Assembly: GCF_017498545.1 (NCBI RefSeq)
Contig: NZ_CP071793.1
Location: 6,833,001-6,897,000, forward strand
Reading direction: 5' to 3'
DNA: 64,000 nucleotides
DNA from: Sulfidibacter corallicola
GTDB taxonomy: Bacteria > Acidobacteriota > Holophagae > Acanthopleuribacterales > Acanthopleuribacteraceae
Of the stretch, positions 46,233 through 57,373 are shown in pieces. How positions within the stretch are numbered: position 1 is the first letter of the stretch; the number at the start of each line of letters is the position of its first letter. The notes beneath the pieces were generated by a model. That model had not been told where the DNA came from. It saw nothing but the letters and a program-made list of their open reading frames with translations, and did not search any database. The position numbers and the translations under genes are program-made.

Positions 46233-46391
46233 TTCATGGCTTTCTGATTTGCTCGTGGGGAGGCGAGACCTCAGCCGATCTGGGGGGCATGTTGATCGTG
46301 TGGGGTTCCTGTCGTAGCGGCCTGGGGTTGATGCGACAAAAAAATCTGGAATGCAGGAAGAAAGGAACCCTGGAAGGACAACGCACCCACA
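46233..46391. repeat. Direct repeat, unit 1 (about 159 bp)
   Basis: This unit (CTCGTGGGG... to GGACAACGCACCCA) recurs 347 bp further on at 46580-46738 with the same length. The DNA between the two units is AT-rich, with no gene. Confidence 0.85.
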
Positions 46392-46579
46392 GATGCAGTG
46401 CACATTCATTGAACAAAAAGGAAATCATCGCGCCCAAAGATACTATGTGAATTTTTTTGAACTGAAAGAAAAATATTTGGTTTGGGATGTAAATTTTTTA
46501 AATGAAACGTTTTGTATGTTGTCTGAGGTGCTCGGGACAGGCGTTCGCAGGAAACTGCCCGGCTCGATATGGGGTGCAT

Positions 46580-46738
46580 TTCCTGGCTTCCTGATCTGCT
46601 CGTGGGGAGCCTAGACTTCAGCCGATCTGGGGGGCATGTTGATCGTGCGAGGTTCCTGTCGTAGTGGCCTGGGGTTGATGCGACAAAAAAATCTGGAATG
46701 CAGGAAGAAAGGAACCCTGGAAGGACAACCCACCCAAA
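46580..46738. repeat. Direct repeat, unit 2 (about 159 bp)
   Basis: A copy of 46233-46391 carrying a few substitutions. A third, weaker segment with CAGGAACCCACCCGG and TTTTCCTGGTTTCCTGG lies at 46838-46903. Together they suggest a diverged tandem repeat of about 347 bp. No gene was seen in 45643-46937. Confidence 0.85.
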
Positions 46739-46937
46739 GGCACGATGGAAGTTTGTTGAAAAAAAAATTCGATGGTTGGGTTGTAGGTATAAATAATTAA
46801 AAATAAGTGGTTTGGGTGTGTAGGGCGGAGGGGGTAGACCGGTGTTCGCAGGAACCCACCCGGCGCGATGCCGGACGCTTTTCCTGGTTTCCTGGTGTGG
46901 TTGCGGCGGAGGTGAGATCGCTCGGGTAAAAGACCGA

Positions 46938-47795
46938 TCAGGTCAGGTAGCCGCGCAGTTCCTGAATCGCCGAATTCTTGCGGAGCTTTTTCAACGCTAC
47001 CGCCTCGATCTGGCGAATGCGCTCGCGCGACAGGCTCAACATCTGGCCGATTTCCTTCAGCGTCATCGGCTCCTTGCCCTCCAGCCCGAATCGCAGCCGG
47101 ATGACCAGGGCTTCCTTCTGGTCCAGGTCCTTGAGGATTTCGCGGACCTGGTGCTCGAACGCTTCCTGGAGCAGGTGCTCGTCCGCCGAGAGCTCCGTGT
47201 CTTGGCTGAGCTTGTCCAACAGTTGGAAATCGCTGCTGTCGTCGAGACTCTCGCTCAGCGAAATGTTGTCGCCACTCACCTGGAGCAGTTGCTCCACCTC
47301 GGCGACCGTGATTTCGAGGGCTTCGGCCAACTCCTCGACGGTGGGGGTGCGCTCCAGCTTCTGGGTGAGCTGGTTGTACTTCTTGCCGAGCTGGTACATC
47401 AGGTTGGCTTGCTTCTGGGGCAGGCGGAAGGCGCCGCTGTGCTTGGCGAGCGCGTGGATGATCGCCTGGCGGATCCACCAAACCGCGTAGGTGATGAACT
47501 TGACGTTCTTGCCGGGGTCGAAACGCTTGGCGGCCTCGATCAGGCCGATGTTGCCCTCGTTCATGAGATCCAGGAAGGAAAGTCCCAAACCACGGTACTT
47601 TTTACAGATGCTGACGACGAAACGGAGGTTGGACTCGACCATGATCTTGAGAGCTTCCTGGTCGCCGGCCTGGATCCGCGCACCCAACACCTTCTCCTGA
47701 TCCGGAGTCAATTGCGGGATTTTCGAAATTTCCTGAAGGTACCAGTTCAGATTCTCCGTCGATAAGTGAGAATCCTCCGACATATCCGCGCTCAT
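46938..47795 (-). CDS. Sigma-70-type RNA polymerase sigma factor in the heat-shock cluster
   Basis: This 285-residue protein has region 1.2 (NWYLQEISKIPQLTPDQE), region 2 (LRFVVSICKKYRGLGLSFLD and the RFDPGKNVKFITYAVWWIR stretch), region 3, and region 4 with a helix-turn-helix (TLKEIGQMLSLSRERIRQIE). It lacks region 1.1, so it is an alternative group 2/3 factor rather than the housekeeping sigma. Its ATG overlaps the hspR stop by 4 nt (ATGA), so the two are translationally coupled. Direct control of heat-shock genes by this factor is inference from position. Confidence 0.92.
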   Translation of the reverse strand: MSADMSEDSHLSTENLNWYLQEISKIPQLTPDQEKVLGARIQAGDQEALKIMVESNLRFVVSICKKYRGLGLSFLDLMNEGNIGLIEAAKRFDPGKNVKFITYAVWWIRQAIIHALAKHSGAFRLPQKQANLMYQLGKKYNQLTQKLERTPTVEELAEALEITVAEVEQLLQVSGDNISLSESLDDSSDFQLLDKLSQDTELSADEHLLQEAFEHQVREILKDLDQKEALVIRLRFGLEGKEPMTLKEIGQMLSLSRERIRQIEAVALKKLRKNSAIQELRGYLT

Positions 47796-48217
47796 GGCCC
47801 CTCCTTCGGGGAATCCTCGACCATGTCATCCAGCCGGATGATTTTTGTTTTGGGGGAGACCCGAACCAGCGAGTTCTTGTACTTGGTTTCCCCGTCCTCC
47901 AGGGTGTCGATCATCACTTGACGAAATGCGCGCAGCAGCTCGTTGACATCCAACTGCATTTTCTCCATCTGTTCGCGCATCTTCAGGACCAGGTCGACAC
48001 CGGCCAGGTTGACCCCCAAATCGCGCGTGAGATTGAGAATCTGCTCCAGGCGTTCTACATCGGTTTGCGAGTAGAGGCGGGTATTACCCTCGGTTCGCGA
48101 CGGGCACAGCAGGCCCTCGCGCTCGTACATGCGTAGGGTTTGGGGATGAATCCCATAGGTCTTGGCTACGACACTGATCGAGTAATAGCCCGGTTGTTGT
48201 TTCTTTCTTCCTCTCAT
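47792..48217 (-). CDS. hspR: MerR-family heat-shock regulator HspR
   Basis: This 141-residue protein has an N-terminal MerR helix-turn-helix (YYSISVVAKTYGIHPQTLRM) followed by a YEREGLL motif, as in HspR. A dimerisation helix follows (about 75-100) and the C-terminus is hydrophilic. In actinobacteria HspR represses the dnaK operon with DnaK as co-repressor, at HAIR sites. Position between dnaJ and a sigma gene, and downstream of dnaK, fits that role. The ATG at 48217 has only a weak ribosome site. The 88 bp before it show no clear HAIR element. Confidence 0.88.
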   Translation of the reverse strand: MRGRKKQQPGYYSISVVAKTYGIHPQTLRMYEREGLLCPSRTEGNTRLYSQTDVERLEQILNLTRDLGVNLAGVDLVLKMREQMEKMQLDVNELLRAFRQVMIDTLEDGETKYKNSLVRVSPKTKIIRLDDMVEDSPKEGP

Positions 48218-48305
48218 TTAGGAAAACCTGCGCTCCCGTTGAACTTGATTCCTAAATGCACAGTTGCATTTCGCCTGGCTTAACCATAACACGGTTGGCT
48301 TCAGC

Positions 48306-49457
48306 TCAGTTCCCCACGTGTAGATTTTCCCGAGGGTTCTCCGGGTTGAGCGTTTCGAATTCGCGCAGCAGCTCCTTCGAACGCTCGTCGCGCAAGCGCG
48401 GCACGTGGATCCGCACCTCGACGAACTGGTCGCCCACTTGAGATCCACGCAAGGCCGGAATGCCCTTGCCGCGAATCCGGAATTTCTGCCCGTTCTGGGT
48501 ACCGGGTGGAATTTTGATGGTCGCACTTCCGTCGATCGTGGGCACTTCCACCTTGGCGCCCAGCGTGGCTTCGACGAAACTGATGGGAATCGAACAGTAG
48601 AGATTTTCGCCCTTGCGCTCGAAAAAATCGTGATCCTCGACCTTGGTGATGATGTACAGATCGCCCTCGGGACCACCGTGGATACCGGCCTCGCCCTTGT
48701 GGGGGACGCGCACCCGGGTTCCGTTGCTGACGCCCGGGGGGATGTTGACCTTGATCTTCTCGGAGAAGGGCCGGGTTCCCGAAGCGTGGCAGGCGCCGCA
48801 GGGTTGGCTGTCGAAATGGCCGCGGCCTTCGCAGGCCCGGCAAGGCGTCTCGAACACCATGTTGCCTTGGCGGATCTTCTGCTTGCCGCTGCCGCCGCAG
48901 GTGGAACAGGTGGTTTGGCTGGACGTCTTGATGCGGCACTGACCTTTGCATTTGGGGCAGACTTGGGAGCGGTCGATCTTGAAGTTCATGGTCATGCCCT
49001 TGATGGCTTCCATGAAGGTCAAGGTTACCGAGTGCTGGATGTCCTGGCCACGTTGGGGCGCGCGGCTCTTGCCGGTGCGGTTGCGGCTGCTGCGGAACAT
49101 GTCCGAGAAAATGTCGCTGAAATCCTTGGCGTTGGATCCGGCGCCGCCGCCCGAAAAATCGAAGCCCTGGAAGTCGAAGTCGCCGAAACCGCCCCACTGT
49201 TTGCCGTAGGGTCCGGAGCCGCCTGGGCCGCCGTGGGGCGGGGTGGCTGTCCCGTATAGATCGTAATTCTTGCGTTTTTCGGGATCACTGAGGACGTCGT
49301 AAGCCTCGGAAATCGATTTGAACATGGTTTCCGCGTCTTTGTTGCCCGCATTGAAATCCGGATGATATTTGCGAGCCAGGCGGCGGTACGCCTTTTTGAT
49401 GTCGGCACCGGAAGCATCCCGTTTGACACCCAAAACTTTGTAGAAATCCTCGGCCAT
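48306..49457 (-). CDS. dnaJ: Chaperone DnaJ
   Basis: This 383-residue protein has an N-terminal J domain with HPD at residues 32-34, then a Gly/Phe-rich region (about 75-110). Four zinc-binding modules follow, CPKC, CSTC, CRAC and CGAC, and a C-terminal substrate-binding domain. The first module (CPKCKGQC) and last (CGACHASG) deviate from CxxCxGxG. DnaJ delivers substrate to DnaK and stimulates its ATPase. The dnaK gene lies upstream, but a terminator (49667-49699) stands between, so dnaJ probably has its own promoter in the 49458-49666 gap. A TATGAT hexamer in the gap is a weak candidate. Confidence 0.95.
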   Translation of the reverse strand: MAEDFYKVLGVKRDASGADIKKAYRRLARKYHPDFNAGNKDAETMFKSISEAYDVLSDPEKRKNYDLYGTATPPHGGPGGSGPYGKQWGGFGDFDFQGFDFSGGGAGSNAKDFSDIFSDMFRSSRNRTGKSRAPQRGQDIQHSVTLTFMEAIKGMTMNFKIDRSQVCPKCKGQCRIKTSSQTTCSTCGGSGKQKIRQGNMVFETPCRACEGRGHFDSQPCGACHASGTRPFSEKIKVNIPPGVSNGTRVRVPHKGEAGIHGGPEGDLYIITKVEDHDFFERKGENLYCSIPISFVEATLGAKVEVPTIDGSATIKIPPGTQNGQKFRIRGKGIPALRGSQVGDQFVEVRIHVPRLRDERSKELLREFETLNPENPRENLHVGN

Positions 49458-49666
49458 ATTTCACCTAAACGTTTCCTCTGCCGAACCTTGTGGGTGCGGT
49501 GCAGGCGGATGGGGATGGGAAATGGTGCGATCTCCATCATACCCAAATTAGCGTGTTTGGAAAAGGTAAGGCTTTTGTCCGCGCCGGATGGGGGACCGGG
49601 CTGATTGGACGATCGGCAACGGTTCCGGTGGGCCGGGTCCGCGGCGAATCGGCGGGGGTTCCAGTC

Positions 49667-49699
49667 AAAAAAAGGGAGGCCGTCGGGCCTCCCTTTTTT
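49667..49699 (-). terminator. Terminator of dnaK
   Basis: Stem GGGAGGCC / GGCCTCCC is flanked by A and T runs on both sides, so it works in either direction. It is placed 47 bp after the dnaK stop. Confidence 0.85.
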
Positions 49700-49745
49700 G
49701 GAAACGGATTCACCAGGTCATTCCCGAGGGATGGCCGCTCGAGAA

Positions 49746-51647
<1,902 letters not shown>

Positions 51648-51671
51648 GGATTTCCTCCTTGCGAATAGCAC

Positions 51672-51708
51672 GACTCAAATTGACGATTGCCATTATGTGA
51701 CGTGAGTC
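51672..51708. promoter_or_regulatory. Candidate HspR operator overlapping the dnaK -10
   Basis: GACTCA (51672-51677) and TGAGTC (51703-51708) are inverted around the -10. TTGAGT on the minus strand matches six of seven bases of a HAIR half-site, but the two halves are arranged opposite to the classic HAIR order, so this is only a candidate. Confidence 0.35.
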
Positions 51709-51720
51709 AGTTAGTGTCAA
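51692..51720 (-). promoter_or_regulatory. Promoter of dnaK
   Basis: On the minus strand TTGACA (51715-51720) and CATAAT (51692-51697) are 17 bp apart, almost a consensus sigma-70 promoter. The leader is about 37 nt. Confidence 0.8.
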
Positions 51721-52075
51721 CTTTTTTTTATAAGAGCGATGTCAAGTTTTTGTGAGCGGATCCGTTGCGCTTTTCCCGAAATCCCCTCCCGCCCGGATCC
51801 TTTGGTGCGCTTCTTTTTTTTGCCGCTCCCGGCTCGGGCCGCCGCCGTCCGCACCTTCCGAAACCCCTGTCCGCCACGGCTCCGCGTCCTCTCTCGCGCT
51901 TTCTCTTTCCCGCCCTACCCCGCTATACTAGGGAGTGCCCGTCCAGATGCGAGAGTTGTTTCCGCCTTCGGGGGTCGATGACTGGATGGGCTCGCGATTG
52001 GATGTCCGGCTTCGGGTCTCGAGTTGATGCCGCTCACGGCGGCTTCGGGCGAGATCTTCCGGTTGAACGGGGAAG

Positions 52076-52094
52076 TTGTCGGGTCGCCCGACAA
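52076..52094. repeat. Perfect 8-bp hairpin upstream of the ybeD-like gene
   Basis: TTGTCGGG, TCG, CCCGACAA forms a perfect hairpin about 95 bp before the ATG. A TATACT hexamer at 51923-51928 could be the -10 of the gene, which would place this hairpin in the leader. The rest of 51721-52187 holds nothing recognisable. Confidence 0.4.
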
Positions 52095-52187
52095 TGTGCG
52101 CGTATCCCTGCAAAGAGTTCGTCGTTTCCGAATGCACCGATCCGGGGCGCCCTGGCCGGGCGTTTTTCCGTTCAGGAGGTTTCCCAC

Positions 52188-52472
52188 ATGTCCCAGCCCA
52201 ATGCCAATGGCCTACGCGATCTCGTCGATTTGCCAGGGCCCTTCTCCTTCAAGGTGATCGTCAATCCCGAGTTTTTGGGGCGCGAAGCCGTCGTCGCCTT
52301 GATCGGCGATACGCTCGGCCGCGACCTCGGTTCTCCCGATTGGCGCGCCACGCCGAGCAAAAACGGCAAGTACATGTCCTATACCGTCGACGTGCACATC
52401 GAGGTCTTCGAAGAGATCGAAAAGCTCTACGCCGTCTTCAAGGCCGAACAGCACGTGGTCTACGCCATGTGA
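52188..52472 (+). CDS. YbeD/DUF493-family protein
   Basis: This 94-residue protein has the ferredoxin-like fold of the DUF493 (YbeD) family: PFSFKVIVN, a central helix, then YTVDVHIEVFEEIEKLYAVF. Family members are cytoplasmic and thought to be regulatory, but their function is not settled. The ATG at 52188 is preceded by AGGAGG with 8-nt spacing. It stands alone, with 234 bp before the next gene. Confidence 0.85.
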   Translation: MSQPNANGLRDLVDLPGPFSFKVIVNPEFLGREAVVALIGDTLGRDLGSPDWRATPSKNGKYMSYTVDVHIEVFEEIEKLYAVFKAEQHVVYAM

Positions 52473-52706
52473 CGCGACGGCGCATCCTCGATCCGTTCGG
52501 TTTTTCCTGTTCGCGAGACCGGCCCGAACGACCGTCACCCGCGGTGTCGCGGCCGGGTTTCCGCCGCGCTTCGTCTCCCGGGAACCCGCTTGGTGAGCGA
52601 GGTCGCGGAAGTGCGGGCGTCGATTGAACTATAACGAAACATTTCACGTGCACTTGTGCCATGATGGTTGCAAACGTCTTCCAACTCAGTTACGAAAGGG
52701 TCGCCC

Positions 52707-54491
52707 ATGATCGATGTTCCGTTTCTGCTCAATCTTCTCGTCGAACGTCACGTGATCACCCCGGAAAAATCTGAATACCTGTTACAGCAGGAGAGCCAGG
52801 TCCGCAAGAACATCTTCAGGGCCAATCGGGACAACTACGCCGGCCGCTTCGCCAATGCCAGCATGATCCACCCCATCGACGTGGTACTCAATTTTCCCGA
52901 TTTTCGCGACGACCCCAAGCGACGCGTGACCGAGGACCTGCTGGCCCAGTTCATCGCCGAGAAGAAACAGGTGCCCTACGTCCACCTGGACCCCCTGCAG
53001 ATCGATTCCAACCTGCTCGCCAAGCACGTGTCGCGACCCTTCGCCCGCAAATACTTGGTCGTGCCCCTGCGCGAAGAGGAGGAGGGTGTGCTGGTCTGCG
53101 CCATGATCGATCCCTTCGATCTGGAGTTGGCGTTCAACCTCAAACGCAACTCGGGCATGGACATCAAGATCGTCGTCGCCCCCAAGAACGAGATCGTTCG
53201 CATCCTCACCGAATTCTACGGGTTCCGCCAGAGCGTCCAGAAGGCCGAGAAGGACCTGGACCCGATCGTCAACCTGGGCAACCTGGAACAGCTCGTCAAT
53301 CTCAAATCGGAGCGCGAGCTGGAGGCCTCCGATTCGCACGTCATCAAGGCGGTCGAATATCTATTGATGTACGCCTACGATCAGCGCTCGAGCGACATCC
53401 ACGTGGAACCCAAGCGCGAGCATTCGGTGATCCGGTTCCGTATCGACGGGGTCCTGCACGACATCCAGACCATGACCCCGAAGGTCCACGCCGCCGTGCT
53501 CTCGAGAATCAAGCTGCTGGCCCGAATGGACATCGCCGAGCGTCGCAAACCCCAGGACGGCCGCATCAAGACCAAGATCAAGGCCCGCGAGGTCGAACTG
53601 CGCTGTAACATTTTGCCGGTCGCGTTCGGTGAGAAGATGGTCATCCGGATCTTCGATCCCGAGGTCGTCATGAAAGACCTGCTGGACCTGGGCTTCCGCG
53701 AAGACGAATTTCGCGAATACGAGCGATTGATCCAGGAGCCCAACGGTCTCTTCCTGGTGACCGGGCCCACCGGTAGCGGCAAGACCACGACCCTCTACTC
53801 GACACTGCAGATGCGGGCCTCGCGTGAAATCAACGTCACCACCATCGAAGATCCCATCGAAATGGTCTACGAGCCCTTCAACCAGGTCCTGGTGAACCCG
53901 ATTCTGGATTTGAGCTTCGCCGGCGCCCTGCGCACCATCCTGCGCCAGGACCCGGACGTCATCATGGTGGGTGAGATTCGCGATCCCGAAACCACGACCT
54001 ATGCCCTGCAGGCGGCGCTGACCGGTCACCTCGTGTTTTCGACCCTGCACACCAACGATTCCGCCGCCAGTGTCGCACGTCTCTTCGATTTGGGGGCCGA
54101 GCCCTTTTTGCTGGGTTCGACCCTGCTGGGCGTCTTGGCCCAACGACTCGTGCGCCAGGTGTGCCGCCATTGCGCCGAATCCGACATCCTCACCCAGGCC
54201 CAGTTGAGCCTGCTGAACATTCGCACCCGGACCGGCAAACCCCTGCGCGTACGGCGCGGCAAGGGCTGTCACGTTTGTCGCTATACGGGGCTGTACGGCC
54301 GGACCGGTGTCTTCGAATTGCTGCAGGTCGACGATACCGTCCGCAAAATGATCGTCGCCAAGGATGATACGATTTCCATTCGCAAGGCCTGTCGCCAAAA
54401 AGGCATGGAAACCCTCAAGGAATGCGGCATTCGTAAGATGATCGCCGGAGAAACCACCTTCGAGGAAGTCGTAAGAGTCTGTATGATCTAA
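52707..54491 (+). CDS. Type II/IV secretion ATPase (GspE/PilB family)
   Basis: This 594-residue protein powers extension of a type IV pilus or type II secretion pseudopilus. The N-terminal domain (about 1-160) is the T2SSE-N type. The ATPase core has Walker A GPTGSGKTTT with Lys359 and the Asp/His boxes (DPDVIMVGEIRDPETT and STLHTNDSA). A four-cysteine zinc motif (VCRHCAE and CHVCRY) sits near residue 490. It is full length, and AAAGGG precedes the ATG. No other secretion or pilus genes are visible in the window, so pilus versus T2SS cannot be decided. Confidence 0.93.
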   Translation: MIDVPFLLNLLVERHVITPEKSEYLLQQESQVRKNIFRANRDNYAGRFANASMIHPIDVVLNFPDFRDDPKRRVTEDLLAQFIAEKKQVPYVHLDPLQIDSNLLAKHVSRPFARKYLVVPLREEEEGVLVCAMIDPFDLELAFNLKRNSGMDIKIVVAPKNEIVRILTEFYGFRQSVQKAEKDLDPIVNLGNLEQLVNLKSERELEASDSHVIKAVEYLLMYAYDQRSSDIHVEPKREHSVIRFRIDGVLHDIQTMTPKVHAAVLSRIKLLARMDIAERRKPQDGRIKTKIKAREVELRCNILPVAFGEKMVIRIFDPEVVMKDLLDLGFREDEFREYERLIQEPNGLFLVTGPTGSGKTTTLYSTLQMRASREINVTTIEDPIEMVYEPFNQVLVNPILDLSFAGALRTILRQDPDVIMVGEIRDPETTTYALQAALTGHLVFSTLHTNDSAASVARLFDLGAEPFLLGSTLLGVLAQRLVRQVCRHCAESDILTQAQLSLLNIRTRTGKPLRVRRGKGCHVCRYTGLYGRTGVFELLQVDDTVRKMIVAKDDTISIRKACRQKGMETLKECGIRKMIAGETTFEEVVRVCMI

Positions 54492-54605
54492 TGTGTCCTC
54501 GCGCGTTCGTTTGACAATCGCTTGTCGCCGGCGGTGCACGCCACCCCGGCCATGATCGAACCGGCAACACCGGCTCGACGCCCGTTTTGATGGAGATTTG
54601 ACCCC

Positions 54606-57335
54606 ATGGCCCAATCCGATTCGTCCAGCCTCCCACCGGCGACCCCCGCCGGTTCCGCTTCCACCGTGTCCGCCAAGAAACCGCAAACCGTTCGCAAGTG
54701 GTTCCGGCGCCTGTTTGTGTTCGTGTTGGTCACGTCGATCGGGGTGGCTGGCGGGGTCGGCATCGGCATGTACATCCTGTGGCGCGGGGCCCAATTCGAG
54801 GACTTGCAACGGCTGGCCAGTTACAAACCCGCCCAGTTCACGCGGGTCTACGCGCGCAACGGCGACCTGATCGACATCATTTCTTCCGAAAAGCGTATCA
54901 TGCTGGAATACAAGGATATTCCCAAGAATTTCGTGCACGCGTTGGTGGCTGTCGAGGACGAGTACTTTTTCGACCACATCGGGGTTTCGCCGCTGGGCAT
55001 CATCGCCGCGGTCAAGGATTACGCCATGACCGGCAGGCTGCGCGGGGCGTCCACACTCACCCAGCAGCTCGTCAAGAACATCACCAACGACCGACGCTTC
55101 TCCAGCGCCCGCAAGTTGAAGGAGCAGTTGCTGGCCGTGCAGCTCGAGATCCGGTTCACCAAGGAAGAGGTGTTGGCGATGTACGCCAACGAGGTCCCGC
55201 TGGGCAACAATCAGTTCGGGATCGAAGCCGCCGCGCGCTATTACTTCGGCAAATCGGTCGGGGCCCTCAGTCTGGTGGAGTGCGCCACGCTGGCCGGGCT
55301 TCCCCAGGCGCCATCCAAATTCAACCCCTACAAGAATCCCGACCTGTGTCGCCGGCGCCGCAACATCGTGCTGTACCGGATGCGCGAGGAAGGGTACATC
55401 ACCCCGCGCGAATACGAGGTCGCCAAGAAACAGCCGATCGTGCTGGTCGACCGCAAGCGGGCTGCGCCCAAGCCGGTGGCCGGTTACTTCGTGGACAAGG
55501 TGCGCAAGTACCTGTTCGAAAAGTACGGCGAGGAAACGGTGCGTACCTCGCGGTGGGACGTGCACACCACGCTGGACATGAAGTACCAGGTGATCGCCGA
55601 GGAAGCGGTTCGCGAGGGTCTCAAGGAAGTGGACAAGGCCATGGGTTATCGGCCCTACGATTGTCCCTCGGTCTTCAAGGGTGAGGACGGCCAGGATCCG
55701 GGCGTCCTGACCTCGTACTTCGATCCTTCCTGGCACCAACCGATTCAGGAGGGGATCACCCTGCGTGGCGTGGTGACGCAGGTCGCCGAATCCCATATTT
55801 CCGTGCGGGTGGACGACCAGATCTACCAGGTGACCATGGACCGTTTCAAATGGGCCAGACCCAAGGAAGGCAAGCTGGACAAGCTGTTCAAGGTGGGCGA
55901 TGTGCCCTTGTTCAAGGTGGTGACGGTGGAGGTGGCCGTGCCTGTCGCGGCAGAGAAACCCGAGCCGGCGGAGCCCTCCGAGATCGAGGCCGAACTGGCC
56001 GCGGAAGAACCGCCCGAACCCGAGAAACGGATCGAATTTCAACTGGCCCTGGATCAGGAGCCGGACATCGAGGCGGCATTCATGGCCGTCGATCCCCACA
56101 GCGGCGATCTGTTGGCCCAGGTGGGGGGCTACGACTACACCCGCAGTAAATTCAACCGCGCCGAGCAGGCCAAGCGCCAAGTGGGTTCGGCCTTCAAGCC
56201 GATCGTGTTCGGGGCCGCACTGGAGAAGGGTTTCACCCTGGCCGATCTGCTGTTCGACGAGCCCACCCAGTTCATCGATCCCTCGCGGTTCTACCTGGAC
56301 GAGAACGGCGAGCTCCAGATCTACGGTTCGGCCGCGCTCAAGCGCAAGATCAAGCTGGGCCTGGTGGCCCCGCCCAAGCCCTACCAGCCCCACAACTACT
56401 ACAACCGCTACAAGGGTCGCGTGACCCTGCGCAACGCCCTGGCCCAGTCGCTCAACATCGTCAGCGTCAAGTTGCTCAATTCCGCCGGATACGACCAGGT
56501 GCTCGAGTACTCGCACCGGCTCAAGGTGGACGAGGGCAACGATCTGCAACCGTTTCCCAGTTTGGCGTTGGGTGCGATGGAAATGACGCTCGCCGACATG
56601 GTGCACAGCTACGGCACCTTCGCGATCAACGGCGTGCGCAACGAGCCGCGCTTCATCTCGCTGATCATGGACGCCAAGGGGCGCATGATCGAGGAGAACC
56701 CGATTCGCGGCCATCAGGTCATTTCACCGCAGAACGCCTACATGGTGACGAGCGCGATGCGTTCGGTCATCACGGACGAGAAGGGCACGGCCCGGCGTGC
56801 GGCTCGCCTGGGCATGGACCTGGCCGGGAAGACCGGCACGACCGACGACTACACCGACGCCTGGTTCATCGGTTATTCGCCCGAGATCGTGGGCGGCGCC
56901 TGGGTCGGCCGAGACCTGAAAGAGACCATCGGCCGCAACCGCACGGGTGGCAACACGGCCCTGCCGATCTGGCTGCGGTTTTTCGGCGAGATCAAGTCCG
57001 AGTTGCGCGAGCGGGCGGTCTTCCCCATTCCCGAGGGCCTGGTGATGGTGCCGGTGGACAAGTTCACCGGAAAGAAGATCACGCCGGATTGCGACTGCAA
57101 CCAGGACGACATGATCGCCGAGGTCTTCCAGCGCGGGACGGAGCCGACCGAGGTCTGCAACCAGGCCGAGAAGGAGTTGCAGGATCTGCCGTGGTACCTG
57201 CAGAAACGGGTCTACGATTTCGATCCCCAGGCGGGCTACATCAAGCCGGAGCGGGTGATGATCGACTACGCGTCGCAGAAGCGCGCCCTGCGTTTCATGG
57301 AATCGGTGAAGACGCCCAAGAGCGCCAATTTCTGA
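54606..57335 (+). CDS. Penicillin-binding protein 1A (bifunctional)
   Basis: This 909-residue peptidoglycan synthase polymerises lipid II and cross-links peptides. One membrane anchor is present (FVFVLVTSIGVAGGVGIGMY). The glycosyltransferase domain has Glu117 in VEDEYFFDHIGV and RGASTLTQQLVKN. An OB-like insert follows (about 390-460). The transpeptidase has Ser528 (GSAFK), SLN, and Lys742 (KTGTT). The chain is somewhat longer than the usual 850. It lies 114 bp after the GspE/PilB gene. Division or elongation roles cannot be separated from sequence alone. Confidence 0.95.
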   Translation: MAQSDSSSLPPATPAGSASTVSAKKPQTVRKWFRRLFVFVLVTSIGVAGGVGIGMYILWRGAQFEDLQRLASYKPAQFTRVYARNGDLIDIISSEKRIMLEYKDIPKNFVHALVAVEDEYFFDHIGVSPLGIIAAVKDYAMTGRLRGASTLTQQLVKNITNDRRFSSARKLKEQLLAVQLEIRFTKEEVLAMYANEVPLGNNQFGIEAAARYYFGKSVGALSLVECATLAGLPQAPSKFNPYKNPDLCRRRRNIVLYRMREEGYITPREYEVAKKQPIVLVDRKRAAPKPVAGYFVDKVRKYLFEKYGEETVRTSRWDVHTTLDMKYQVIAEEAVREGLKEVDKAMGYRPYDCPSVFKGEDGQDPGVLTSYFDPSWHQPIQEGITLRGVVTQVAESHISVRVDDQIYQVTMDRFKWARPKEGKLDKLFKVGDVPLFKVVTVEVAVPVAAEKPEPAEPSEIEAELAAEEPPEPEKRIEFQLALDQEPDIEAAFMAVDPHSGDLLAQVGGYDYTRSKFNRAEQAKRQVGSAFKPIVFGAALEKGFTLADLLFDEPTQFIDPSRFYLDENGELQIYGSAALKRKIKLGLVAPPKPYQPHNYYNRYKGRVTLRNALAQSLNIVSVKLLNSAGYDQVLEYSHRLKVDEGNDLQPFPSLALGAMEMTLADMVHSYGTFAINGVRNEPRFISLIMDAKGRMIEENPIRGHQVISPQNAYMVTSAMRSVITDEKGTARRAARLGMDLAGKTGTTDDYTDAWFIGYSPEIVGGAWVGRDLKETIGRNRTGGNTALPIWLRFFGEIKSELRERAVFPIPEGLVMVPVDKFTGKKITPDCDCNQDDMIAEVFQRGTEPTEVCNQAEKELQDLPWYLQKRVYDFDPQAGYIKPERVMIDYASQKRALRFMESVKTPKSANF

Positions 57336-57341
57336 GCGCGC

Positions 57342-57368
57342 GACCCTGGGTGGGGTACACCGGGGGTC
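57342..57368. terminator. Possible hairpin between convergent PBP1A and AraC genes
   Basis: GACCC and GGGTC, with GTG/CAC inside, form an imperfect stem in the 38-bp gap between convergent genes. There is no T-run. Confidence 0.3.
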
Positions 57369-57373
57369 ATGAC

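Noticed and set aside
53361..56714. A 1117-codon minus-strand frame opposite the GspE/PilB and PBP1A genes
   Set aside because: It lies across two well-identified plus-strand genes and encodes a His/Gly/Asp-rich sequence typical of an antisense shadow.
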